A stretch of 64,000 nt of DNA from Tannerella forsythia. Lineage in GTDB: Bacteria > Bacteroidota > Bacteroidia > Bacteroidales > Tannerellaceae. The notes below the pieces were generated by a model, which saw only the letters and a list, made by a program, of their open reading frames with translations, did no database searches and had not been told where the DNA came from. The position numbers and the translations under genes are program-made. Below are positions 48,762 to 57,998 of this stretch, piece after piece. Position 1 is the stretch's first letter; each line of letters begins with the position of its first letter. Location of the stretch: positions 62,001 through 126,000 of the forward strand of contig NZ_JUET01000070.1 in NCBI RefSeq assembly GCF_001006485.1. The letters are read 5' to 3'.

Positions 48762-51700
48762 TCAATCGCATGCTCCACTCTTCTCCGATTTTACAGGCGT
48801 GCATGAACCGGGGCTTTGGCACCTTCCCAGCCCGACGGAGGCGTTCTCGATGCGCAGGCTGTGCAGTGGATCTTTCAAATCGATGGCAGCCGAGAATCCG
48901 GCATGCACCGCCTCACTAAAAGAAATTTTATGCGGAATGGGGGAAGGATCGATACATCCGACAAGGATGGGGATAACTCCTGCATAAATGGGCAGTTCTT
49001 GTTTCACACAGAAGGAGAAATCCAAGTCGCCGCAGACGTTCAATCGCGTCGTATAAGGCGCCCGGAACGCCATTGTGGCTTCGCCCTTCACCGTTGCTGC
49101 AAGGCGTGCGTTGATGCTGGTACACGTATGAGAGTTCAGGTATGCTTTCGCTTCGAGATAGAGCATGGCAGAAACGCCAATCTTCTCATTGCCCGGGAGG
49201 AAGCTGCCCCATACGGCGCCTTCCACGCCTGCATTAAATTTCACTCCGCCACTTACAAGTTTCAGATTGAATTCATAATCGAAAGTGGTGAGCGGAACAT
49301 TCATAGCCCCCATGGCGTAGAATCCACGGAGCTTATCCCCGGTAAAGTCGCACGGCAACTCTTTCCGCTTCGAGCGCGACAGCACCTGCTCCCAAACCTG
49401 CGAGGGTACGGGCCGGTCGTAGCTGCCGAAAATCATTCCGCAGGCCACCCTACCGAACGGCGAGGCCTGGAATTCCCCACCTCCGGCAAAGTAGAACCCG
49501 TAACGGCCGACGGCCATGGCGAGATCGCCGGAGAACTTGGTGCCACCCACATTCTTCTCCTGAATATGCATGTTGCCAGTCAGCTCCTGCCGCGGATGGT
49601 CATACACAAACTTGAAGCCCACGAAGCCATCCTGCGGGACGCCCTCTTGCTGCGGATTGCGATCGGTGCCGACCATTTTGATCTGCTGCTTTTGGGGGTC
49701 GACCTCCGTATCCGTTCGCAGCTCACCGCCAAGAACGAAGTAGAGAGGCGCCGTGCCGAAGCCGCTCTTATTGCCATAGGCATCGGAGGGAACGAGCTTG
49801 AGGCGCAAGAAGTCCCAGTCGTTCTTGTCCGGCTTGATCACCATATCGGCCCTTTCGACACGAAACTCGGCATCGCCCGATCCAGGTTTGCCGCCGCCGA
49901 GACAGATAGATTGACGCAGCTGCTTTGGGTCTTTTAATTCCATCCAGATCCGGTAGTTACCCGGCGAAGTGCGCTGCTTACGAACCACGACCTGGAGCGG
50001 ATCGAGCGCACCCGGCTCTTCGATTGTGCCGTGCAGCTCAGCCAAGCCTTCAGTCGTCCTTTGCAGATCTTTCCGCGACTTCAGCGATTTGAATGTCCCC
50101 ACGTTGGTGAAGCTGATGTCGCTCGTCTTGATTTCGAGGTTGAGTTTGCCACTCTTCTTCGTGTACAGCAACTTGTGATTGATGTTGGTCGGGATGCGCG
50201 GTATGCCGTAGTCGATCGCCCCGTCTAAGCTGAACGCATCCTCGTACGAATTGATGGTGTAGGGCAAGAAGTCGACCACATCGTGCAGTCGCATCTTTTC
50301 ACAGTCAGGGGCGAAGCTGAGAATGTCTTCCCCGCTGCTGAGGAGGCTGATCATTTGGAACACGAGCGGGTGAGCAAAGCCCGGCAAGCCCTTGATGCTG
50401 CCAGCCGGTTTGCCGACGACGCTGAGTTTCAAGTGCGGCTTCAGATCCCTTCCGCACATCGAATCGGGTCCGAACTGAATCTGGCTCGATCCGATATCGA
50501 TGCTGGAGATGTTCTTGCCCAACGGTATCTTATCCAAGGCAAAGCCATCTAAACGGAACATGTCTTTGTTCAAAAGGAAGTCGTTCCCTCTCAGGTCAAT
50601 TTTGCCCGTTCGCACCACGAAATCGTTCGATGAGATGCCCCCTTTCGTGGCATCCACCACGCAATTCCGCACCTCGATGGTCCACTTCTCGAACTTCACG
50701 TCGATCTTATCGAGTTTCACATCGCCCTCCACGTCGCTGGGGGTGATCTTCACTTCGGGCAGATCGAGCCGGATCGTGTCGATCTTGTTGAACGGTTTGA
50801 ACAACGGATTAATAAACCACACATCGGGCTTGAGGCGAATCACGCCGTCGGTTCCGAGGCGGCTCCTGTTGATGGGCGAGGTGGCGTCAAACTCAACGAA
50901 CTTGAAGGCCACCGGACGGAAGTCAGCGTTGTGGATAAGATACTCCCGGCCTTTTTCCGTTTCCGTTTTCCACGCGTTCATCTTCTCCTCGCTCACGTAG
51001 CTTTTGAACGAGGTCACTTGTCCGTTCGGCCGTCCGTCCTGCGCATCGCTGAGGTAGAACTGCTCCTTCTCGAACGTAAAGTTCGTGCTGGCGAAGGTGA
51101 ACGAGGTGGGTTCAATCTGCGCCTTGGAGCGGATAAAGCCGCCCGTCAGCCCCTCTTTGGAGATGTTCAGGAAGGCATCGCCAGCGTTGGCCAGTTGCAC
51201 CCGGTAGGAGTGATCCTTCCCCTTCAGGTCTACGTTCATCACCTTCATACCGATGCTGAAGCCCTCGCCCGGCACTTCAAAGTACGGGCGCCCCTTGGCG
51301 TCTTTCTCGGAGTGATTGATCCGCACCTTCAGGTCTTTAAAGGCCGGATTCTGATCCATAAGTTCTCGCTTTCCGAAGCGTCCCGGCACCTTGTCCAACT
51401 GGATGCTGCCCGAGATCCGGTAGTTATCTCCGCCGTCTTCCTTCACGTCGGTCACGGTCACTTTAAAGCCGTGCAGCGTGCTGATATTGGCTTTGTAGAA
51501 GATGTCGAGGTCGAAGTCGACAGTTGCCTTGCCGTCGATGTCAGCAAAGGAGGCCTCCGTGTCTTTACCTAACAGGTTGGCATACTCCTCTTTCTCCTCC
51601 GGCGCTCCGCAATGGATCGTGGCGTAATACTTCCCTCCGGACGGCAGTCTGCTTTCGTTCTGCGTCTTTCGGACGTTCTTCGAGCTGCTTAGCTTCTGTG

Positions 51701-54700
51701 CCGAACTGTTGTTGTCCGAATCGCCAATCGCCTTGATGCCGCGCAGCGTATAGCGTCCGTCGGCATCGGCCGTCACTTCTCGCTTATCGTCGCCGTTCAT
51801 CACCCAGATCTTCGCCTCGGGCACCGGCTTACCGTCTGAAGTGACGCGACCGCTCACCGTAGCGCCTTTCCGCATCCAGTAGTTGTATTCAACGATATGC
51901 TTGCTCTCGTGATTCGTCAGCTCGCCCGAGGAGGCGATGTAATCCGAGTTCTCAGGCGGAATCAGTTCGTAGTGGAAGTTGCCATTGCTCGCATTCTTGA
52001 ACTTGAACTCGACCACGCCCTTGTCGTTCGTCACCTGCTCTTTCACACCCGGCGCGTCGATACGCACAGTAATGCCCGAGAGGCCAGACTGCTTTCCTAT
52101 GTACTTCCCATTGATCGATTGTCCACTTCTGGTCGAGGCGCTATGTTCCCCTTGCTTTTTCGGATGCACAACGATCCGGATGCGGTGCTTCCGCTCCATG
52201 ACGACGACTTTACCCACGTCGTATTTCCCTTCCGGCATTTCAGGGATCAGTATCGTGTCAGTGAAATAAGCTCTGTTCACCGGCTGCACAAACAGCGTAT
52301 CGGTATAGCCCGATGGCGCGGGAACGGAGAATCGGTTAGAGCCACCAAATTCCTTTCCACCGAAAGTCCGGTGTGTCCTGCTGCGCGTAGTAAACACAAT
52401 CGCTTCTTGGGGGTGTCCCTCTTCATCCACCACATAGCCGGTAATCGTTCCGCTGGGCTTCATCAGGATTTGCGGGAAAAACAGCTGCTGCCCCATCTTA
52501 GGCTTCATCGGCTCAGTCGGGAACCAGAAATCTTTCTTATTACCACTGATTTCCGTCTTCCCTTTCCCTTTCTGCTCAAACAGCGCCAGCGTGTAGCCTT
52601 TCGCTATTACGGATAGCTGATATTGTGACGCCGAAACCCATCTGACTTCACTCTTAGCTATGATGTTTTTCTTTTCCTGATCCCAAACATTTTTCTTCTC
52701 CTCATAGTCATAATTAGGAATCAAGTTGTCGAATTGGAAATACCCGTGTCCTTTTGCCTCAGAAACAGATCGCGTCAACAGTAAGCCCTCGCTTGTCTCA
52801 TCATAGGGCCTAATAGGCTGACCTACTCTACCTGTTCTCACATATCCTTCAACGTGTTTCTTATAGGAATATCGCAATCTCACTTCGCCATCCTCTACCG
52901 ATCGCTTCGTGTTTTCAGAATCCAGCACACGGCCCGAAATAATCGGTCTTTTAGCCTCCAAGGTAATGGGACACTCACACGTCTCCTTCTTAAATCCCGT
53001 TGTAAAAAGGTAGTCTCCATAGGACGACTCATACACTCCTTCACACCCCTTTTCGATAGTAACTACTCCTGTCTCTCGGGCTTTTTCACTACGTCTCTCG
53101 ACCTCTCTTCCTATATAATCTTTGGGGTAACGTATCTGGTCGGGATAGAAAGCGTGTTCACCGGTGCTGTCGCTCGTACTCACTGCGATAAGCAGTTCGT
53201 TTACTTCTTCCTCACGCATCGTGCCATCATTTCGAGGAATAAGTTGCCACCTGTGTTTGGGCACAGAGAAAACGCAGCCATCCTCTTTTGGCTCTGCAGT
53301 TTTTTCCTTGACGACTATACCCCCTGCGCCTTCGCCATTGTACATTTCGTCACGAGTCACTTTTACCACAGCACCATTAAGCTGTTGACCCGGGTAATCG
53401 ATGGTTTTATCATGCGGATCGCCGATCGGCTTTATCTTCAAGAGATACGTGTTCTGTAATGCCAGGAGCGTGCCCACATCCATCGAGCTATTAGGCTGGA
53501 TGTCGATGTTTTTCGACGGGTTGCGCCACCAGTGTCTCTTCGGACTGTTAATGACTAAACGCACTGTAGCTCGAAGGGTGCCGTTCAGCTTGACAGTACA
53601 GCTGACTATATCTCCACTTGTTCCGGTGCCGTCTTTATATGCTTCGGTGAATGTAGAATCGATACGGACAAAGTCTTTGAACTCGAAGTTGCCGTTGGCA
53701 TCGGTACGGGCTACTGCCAATACCTTGCTCCGGTTTTCTAAAGAGTCTAACAGATATTTCCGAACGTGTTCCCCTGGAAAATATTTTGGTTTAGTAATTG
53801 TTATCGCACCGTTCCTTCCATGGTCTTTCAGCAACTCCTCGACATTCATTACCGTAGAGTGGCCTTTACCGTCTTCGAGCAGATAGGTCTGCACCAATGC
53901 CACGTCGGTATTGGCGAAGGCTCTCTCTTTGCTCTCGTTGTCGCACGGATCTTTAAAGACGAGTCGCCCTTTCACGGTGGAACGCGGCGGTGTATCGTCA
54001 ATCAGCACGGCCTTGCGTTTGACAACAAACCGGGATTGGCCGGTCTTCATCTTCTCGTTCAGCTCTTTCGTATTAGGGATATAGCGGAATGCTTCTTTAT
54101 TGAAGCCGTTGGCATAGAGGGTCTTTTTCTTGCCTCCTACTTCGGTCTCCTGCAAGATATTGAACAGGTACTCGTCGTTGCTTTGGAAGTTGCATATCAG
54201 CCGGTCGAACGTGATGATGGTACGTTTCTTCCCGTTCTTATCGGTTACGACCGAGACTTTTCCTCTGGCTATGGGAGCCTCCTTTTGGTCGATCTTTGCA
54301 CTGAAGCCCTTATCGTTTCTCACCGCAGAGGCAGCCAGCTTCTTGTCGCTCGGTGAGCCGAGGTGCATATCGCCTTCGTAGCGCGGAATATCACCCGTTT
54401 TCTCCGTGGCTCTCTTCACGTCGCCTCGGAGGCCCGTCATATCCTGATTCCGGTGAAATCCTTGAGCTTCGGTCGCACCTTTCTTTTCGCTGTACCCTTT
54501 CGACATCTCGATTTCAAGCGTATAACTCCATACGTTGAACGAGATTTCGCCCAAGTCGATGGTTCTGTCGGAGAGATTAACCTCGGTTTTCGGAGGACGC
54601 TTACCCTCTTTATCCAGCGGTTTATAGTAGGGCGAGTTAAGCTCTAAGTTGAAGAACTCGTACAGATTGCCGAACGCAGAGAACTCTCCTGATCCTATCC

Positions 54701-57700
54701 TTTGATCTTCTTCAATAAGTCCACCGTCGGGATAGGCGTAGATCGTCACTTCAAACGTGCCGTCGTCATTGATTTTGACGGGTACGCTGTGGCGGTCGTC
54801 CTTCGGCGTAGGCATATTGGAGTACATCGGTGAAGGCTTCTTCGTTTTGGCATCGATCAGGCGCGTGTATCGCGTCAGCGTGGCCGTGGTGGTGGTCAGC
54901 GGAAATATTTCGGGATCGTGCTCGAAGAAATAGGAGAGCTTCCCCTTCACCGTATATTCCACAAGGTTCGGCACATCCTTGAGCTTCATATAGGTAAACT
55001 CGCACTGGCACGACGAGGCAAGCACATCGGGCTTCCCCTTCGCGTCGATGACGGTGGAGAACCCGTTGGGGGTCACTACGCCTCGCATGGCCGCGATGTG
55101 CAGCCGGTATTTCCGCCCGTCGACAAACGGCAAGCCTTTTTTGGTCTGCTCATACGAACTGTGGTTCCATACGTCTTTCTCCCATACAAGTTTTTCCGTC
55201 TTTGCCTCGCGTATTTGCAGGTGATAGATGATGCCTTCGCCGGGCTTAGGCTGCCGTTTGGCCAGCAGGCTACTCTTGTCTTCCCAGCGCAGGTAGAAGT
55301 TGCGGGCATTGTTTACCGCAATGGCATCGGCCGGTATCTCGATTCTCGCCCCTACGTCGGAGGCAAGGGATGTACTTCCGAGGTCGGCCTTCACGTCGCC
55401 ATTTGCCAGCTTTCGGCCTTTCGGGTCGGAGCCGGCATTCGGGCCACTCAGCAGGTTCGGATTCAGGGTGTGGCCCTGCAATTGGTACGTCGATCCGACT
55501 TCCGGGATGTCGTTTGTCAGGTCGTCGTTGTTCCCTTTACAGTTGCGGCATCTGGGCACGAAGATTTTCAGTCCCTCTTCGCTGACGATCTCTTTCGGCT
55601 TCTTTTCTTTTGGCGGTTCCACTTTCACCAGTTTGTTTTTCTTGAAGGTGAACACTGCCGGTTCGCTATAGCCGTCGTTCTTGAACGTAGTGCCCGGGAC
55701 GATCGCTGTCTGCATGCTGACGTTGTCTCCGATGGCTCGGACTACCCACGCGTACATTTTGTCTTCCTTAAACGCAGGATTGGCAGGCGTGTAGAGATAC
55801 GTCGGTACGCCGCGAACCGTAGTCTCGAAGAATGCCGGATAGGAGCTGTTACGCAACATGTCGCGATAGTTAGCGTAGCGGTCGTTCAGCTCGATGATCT
55901 TGATCATGTATTGCGTTGTGGCAGGCGCGCCCGGAGGCATCGTCCACGTAAACTGCACGGTTTGTTTCTGCTCGGGGGGCAGTTCGCTGCCGTCGTAGGG
56001 CTGGATGAGCTGTGGCGGCTCAAGCGCGCTCAGCATGGGCGGAGCCACCATAAATGGCGGACTGCACGTCTGACTGAGCAGCTGATTCCGCTTTGCATCG
56101 TAGACTTTGAAGCAGAGGCGGTAGCTGCCTTCGGGCAGCCCGTCGCGCAAGACTTGCTCGCGGGTGATGCCTTGATAATTGATCGGCTCCTTGAAGATGT
56201 CGCGCAGATCGTTGTACGTTAATGTGTAGGGGGTGAAGATCGTTTGGTTGCCGGAGGGCGTTCCGTTGATCTGTACCGTGGCTGCGTGTTGTGCGCTGCC
56301 GATGGCGATTTTTCCGTCTGTGCTTTCGAGCGTGCCCTGTACGCGCAACGAGGCGTTGTTGTCGGGGTATTGCGTGATGGTGATCACGTTCCGGATCTTG
56401 CCCGGCGTCTCGAAGTAGTCAGACAGCTTGTTCGTGTAAGGCGGCATGACCATCACGGCCTGATTGACGATGGCGTCTTTCTTTCGGATTTGGAAGGGGG
56501 CACTGCAATAGGTTCCGATCACGACGGAGGATTGGGGCTTGCTCAGATTAAAGCAGAGGCGGTAATTGCCTTCGGGCAGGCCGTCGCGCTGCACCTGTTC
56601 GCGGGTGATGCCTTGATACATCATCGGCTCCCGGAACATCTCGGTGTAATTCGTGTGGGTCAGGGTGTAGGGCGAAAAGATGACGTTGTTGCCCGAGGGT
56701 GTGCCGTTGATCCGGACGGATGTCTTGGACTGCCCGCTGCCGATACGTATGCCACCGCCGACCTGCTCGAGTGTGCCCGTCACGTCGAAGAAGGCTTGAT
56801 TGTCGGGGTACTGTGTGACGGTGATTATGCTCTGTATTTTGCCCGGCGACTGGAAATAGTCGGACAGTTTGTTCGTGTAAGGCGGAAGTACTTGCACCGT
56901 CTGGTTGACGATGGCGTCTTTCTTTTGAATACGGAAGGGGGCGCTGCAATAGGTGCCGATCTCTTTGCCTGTTTGTGCGTTGCGCAACCTGAAGCAGAGG
57001 CGGTAATTGCCTTCGGGCAAGCCGTCGCGCTGCACCTGTTCGCGGGTGATGCCTTGATACATCATCGGCTCCCGGAACATCTCGGTGTAATTCGTGTGGG
57101 TCAGGGTGTAGGGCGAAAAGATGACGTTGTTGCCCGAAGGCGTGCCGTTGATCCGGACGAAGGCCTTGAACTGTCCGCTGCCGATGCGCACGTTGCCGTC
57201 GACCTGCTCGAGTGTGCCCGTCACGTCGAAGAAGGCTTGACTTTCGGGGTATTGTGTGACGGTGATTATGCTCTGAATCTTGCCCGGCGACTGGAAGTAG
57301 TCGGACAGCTTATTCGTATAGGGCGGAAGTACTTGCACCGTCTGATTGACGATGGCTGCTTTCTTTTCGATCCGGAACGTGGGACTGCAATACGTACTGA
57401 GTTGTTTCACATTGTTCCAACCTCCGGGATGGACGAATAACGTCATACATATCTGATAGCTTCCGGCGGGCAATCCCTCACGCATAATCTGTTCGCGGGT
57501 AAAACCGATGTATTCCAGATTCTGTTCGTGCACGGCCTCCGCAATATCGCTCTGCGTAAGCATCGTAGTGACGGGAATCTGTGCCAACATGATATCACGG
57601 GGACGGGCAGGTTTGAAACTCCGTCTTGTCCTGACCATGTTTTCCGTCTCCATGTTGACGATCGCCACATGCACATAGAACGAAAGAGATGTGGCATGAA

Positions 57701-57998
57701 TATCCTGTTTAACGATCATGGTTCCTCCTATTCTGCCGGGTGTCGAGAAATAATCCGACAACTTGTTGGTATAAGGAGGAGCCACCGGATTGACGGTTAA
57801 GGATATACTGTTATCCAGAAAATCCTGCTGTGCCTTCGCACTGCTCCATGCGGCGATGGCCGCAATGACTGCAATAAACAGCAGTCGGAACCGAAACGTT
57901 TTCAATAATCCGGAAGTAACGGTTTTACCTGTCCGGAATATTGCCGGGACCGGAAAACGATCCCTGCCATAGTCTTGTTTTTTAGAATGTGAACACAT
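48762..57998 (-). CDS. Giant 3078-residue secreted protein with four TANFOR-like repeats
   Basis: The N-terminus has a hydrophobic signal segment (about 38-57, ending SAKAQ) after a 37-residue lead. TTG at codon 32 is an alternative start. Four domains of about 147 residues follow (about 65-670), each opening with PPYTNKLSDYF and containing GITREQV-GLPEG and a CSAPF-like motif. They resemble the TANFOR domain named from Tannerella forsythia. Next come an Fn3-like region (about 680-800), several CarboxypepD_reg-like folds (such as SGRVTSDGKPVPEAKIWV at about 1980-2050) and long beta-rich regions to the Cys-containing end. No T9SS sorting tail is visible. The start overlaps the upstream beta-barrel gene by 17 bases. 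Function unknown; a surface fibre or complex is inferred. Confidence 0.85.
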   Translation of the reverse strand: MCSHSKKQDYGRDRFPVPAIFRTGKTVTSGLLKTFRFRLLFIAVIAAIAAWSSAKAQQDFLDNSISLTVNPVAPPYTNKLSDYFSTPGRIGGTMIVKQDIHATSLSFYVHVAIVNMETENMVRTRRSFKPARPRDIMLAQIPVTTMLTQSDIAEAVHEQNLEYIGFTREQIMREGLPAGSYQICMTLFVHPGGWNNVKQLSTYCSPTFRIEKKAAIVNQTVQVLPPYTNKLSDYFQSPGKIQSIITVTQYPESQAFFDVTGTLEQVDGNVRIGSGQFKAFVRINGTPSGNNVIFSPYTLTHTNYTEMFREPMMYQGITREQVQRDGLPEGNYRLCFRLRNAQTGKEIGTYCSAPFRIQKKDAIVNQTVQVLPPYTNKLSDYFQSPGKIQSIITVTQYPDNQAFFDVTGTLEQVGGGIRIGSGQSKTSVRINGTPSGNNVIFSPYTLTHTNYTEMFREPMMYQGITREQVQRDGLPEGNYRLCFNLSKPQSSVVIGTYCSAPFQIRKKDAIVNQAVMVMPPYTNKLSDYFETPGKIRNVITITQYPDNNASLRVQGTLESTDGKIAIGSAQHAATVQINGTPSGNQTIFTPYTLTYNDLRDIFKEPINYQGITREQVLRDGLPEGSYRLCFKVYDAKRNQLLSQTCSPPFMVAPPMLSALEPPQLIQPYDGSELPPEQKQTVQFTWTMPPGAPATTQYMIKIIELNDRYANYRDMLRNSSYPAFFETTVRGVPTYLYTPANPAFKEDKMYAWVVRAIGDNVSMQTAIVPGTTFKNDGYSEPAVFTFKKNKLVKVEPPKEKKPKEIVSEEGLKIFVPRCRNCKGNNDDLTNDIPEVGSTYQLQGHTLNPNLLSGPNAGSDPKGRKLANGDVKADLGSTSLASDVGARIEIPADAIAVNNARNFYLRWEDKSSLLAKRQPKPGEGIIYHLQIREAKTEKLVWEKDVWNHSSYEQTKKGLPFVDGRKYRLHIAAMRGVVTPNGFSTVIDAKGKPDVLASSCQCEFTYMKLKDVPNLVEYTVKGKLSYFFEHDPEIFPLTTTTATLTRYTRLIDAKTKKPSPMYSNMPTPKDDRHSVPVKINDDGTFEVTIYAYPDGGLIEEDQRIGSGEFSAFGNLYEFFNLELNSPYYKPLDKEGKRPPKTEVNLSDRTIDLGEISFNVWSYTLEIEMSKGYSEKKGATEAQGFHRNQDMTGLRGDVKRATEKTGDIPRYEGDMHLGSPSDKKLAASAVRNDKGFSAKIDQKEAPIARGKVSVVTDKNGKKRTIITFDRLICNFQSNDEYLFNILQETEVGGKKKTLYANGFNKEAFRYIPNTKELNEKMKTGQSRFVVKRKAVLIDDTPPRSTVKGRLVFKDPCDNESKERAFANTDVALVQTYLLEDGKGHSTVMNVEELLKDHGRNGAITITKPKYFPGEHVRKYLLDSLENRSKVLAVARTDANGNFEFKDFVRIDSTFTEAYKDGTGTSGDIVSCTVKLNGTLRATVRLVINSPKRHWWRNPSKNIDIQPNSSMDVGTLLALQNTYLLKIKPIGDPHDKTIDYPGQQLNGAVVKVTRDEMYNGEGAGGIVVKEKTAEPKEDGCVFSVPKHRWQLIPRNDGTMREEEVNELLIAVSTSDSTGEHAFYPDQIRYPKDYIGREVERRSEKARETGVVTIEKGCEGVYESSYGDYLFTTGFKKETCECPITLEAKRPIISGRVLDSENTKRSVEDGEVRLRYSYKKHVEGYVRTGRVGQPIRPYDETSEGLLLTRSVSEAKGHGYFQFDNLIPNYDYEEKKNVWDQEKKNIIAKSEVRWVSASQYQLSVIAKGYTLALFEQKGKGKTEISGNKKDFWFPTEPMKPKMGQQLFFPQILMKPSGTITGYVVDEEGHPQEAIVFTTRSRTHRTFGGKEFGGSNRFSVPAPSGYTDTLFVQPVNRAYFTDTILIPEMPEGKYDVGKVVVMERKHRIRIVVHPKKQGEHSASTRSGQSINGKYIGKQSGLSGITVRIDAPGVKEQVTNDKGVVEFKFKNASNGNFHYELIPPENSDYIASSGELTNHESKHIVEYNYWMRKGATVSGRVTSDGKPVPEAKIWVMNGDDKREVTADADGRYTLRGIKAIGDSDNNSSAQKLSSSKNVRKTQNESRLPSGGKYYATIHCGAPEEKEEYANLLGKDTEASFADIDGKATVDFDLDIFYKANISTLHGFKVTVTDVKEDGGDNYRISGSIQLDKVPGRFGKRELMDQNPAFKDLKVRINHSEKDAKGRPYFEVPGEGFSIGMKVMNVDLKGKDHSYRVQLANAGDAFLNISKEGLTGGFIRSKAQIEPTSFTFASTNFTFEKEQFYLSDAQDGRPNGQVTSFKSYVSEEKMNAWKTETEKGREYLIHNADFRPVAFKFVEFDATSPINRSRLGTDGVIRLKPDVWFINPLFKPFNKIDTIRLDLPEVKITPSDVEGDVKLDKIDVKFEKWTIEVRNCVVDATKGGISSNDFVVRTGKIDLRGNDFLLNKDMFRLDGFALDKIPLGKNISSIDIGSSQIQFGPDSMCGRDLKPHLKLSVVGKPAGSIKGLPGFAHPLVFQMISLLSSGEDILSFAPDCEKMRLHDVVDFLPYTINSYEDAFSLDGAIDYGIPRIPTNINHKLLYTKKSGKLNLEIKTSDISFTNVGTFKSLKSRKDLQRTTEGLAELHGTIEEPGALDPLQVVVRKQRTSPGNYRIWMELKDPKQLRQSICLGGGKPGSGDAEFRVERADMVIKPDKNDWDFLRLKLVPSDAYGNKSGFGTAPLYFVLGGELRTDTEVDPQKQQIKMVGTDRNPQQEGVPQDGFVGFKFVYDHPRQELTGNMHIQEKNVGGTKFSGDLAMAVGRYGFYFAGGGEFQASPFGRVACGMIFGSYDRPVPSQVWEQVLSRSKRKELPCDFTGDKLRGFYAMGAMNVPLTTFDYEFNLKLVSGGVKFNAGVEGAVWGSFLPGNEKIGVSAMLYLEAKAYLNSHTCTSINARLAATVKGEATMAFRAPYTTRLNVCGDLDFSFCVKQELPIYAGVIPILVGCIDPSPIPHKISFSEAVHAGFSAAIDLKDPLHSLRIENASVGLGRCQSPGSCTPVKSEKSGACD
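56427..57790 (-). repeat. DNA-level tandem repeats encoding TANFOR-like domains
   Basis: The PPYTNKLSDYF coding block recurs near 57779, 57327, 56882 and 56447, periods of about 435-452 bases. The second and third copies are nearly identical over more than 100 bases (about 57020-57150 and 56575-56705), which points to recent duplication or gene conversion. Confidence 0.8.

Noticed and set aside
48523-48919. Small frames between the DUF559 gene and the giant gene
   Set aside because: They lie within the direct repeat or antisense to the giant gene end, without any domain.
56244-57440. 398-codon plus-strand frame with internal repeats
   Set aside because: Antisense to the TANFOR repeats; its repetition only mirrors the real gene.
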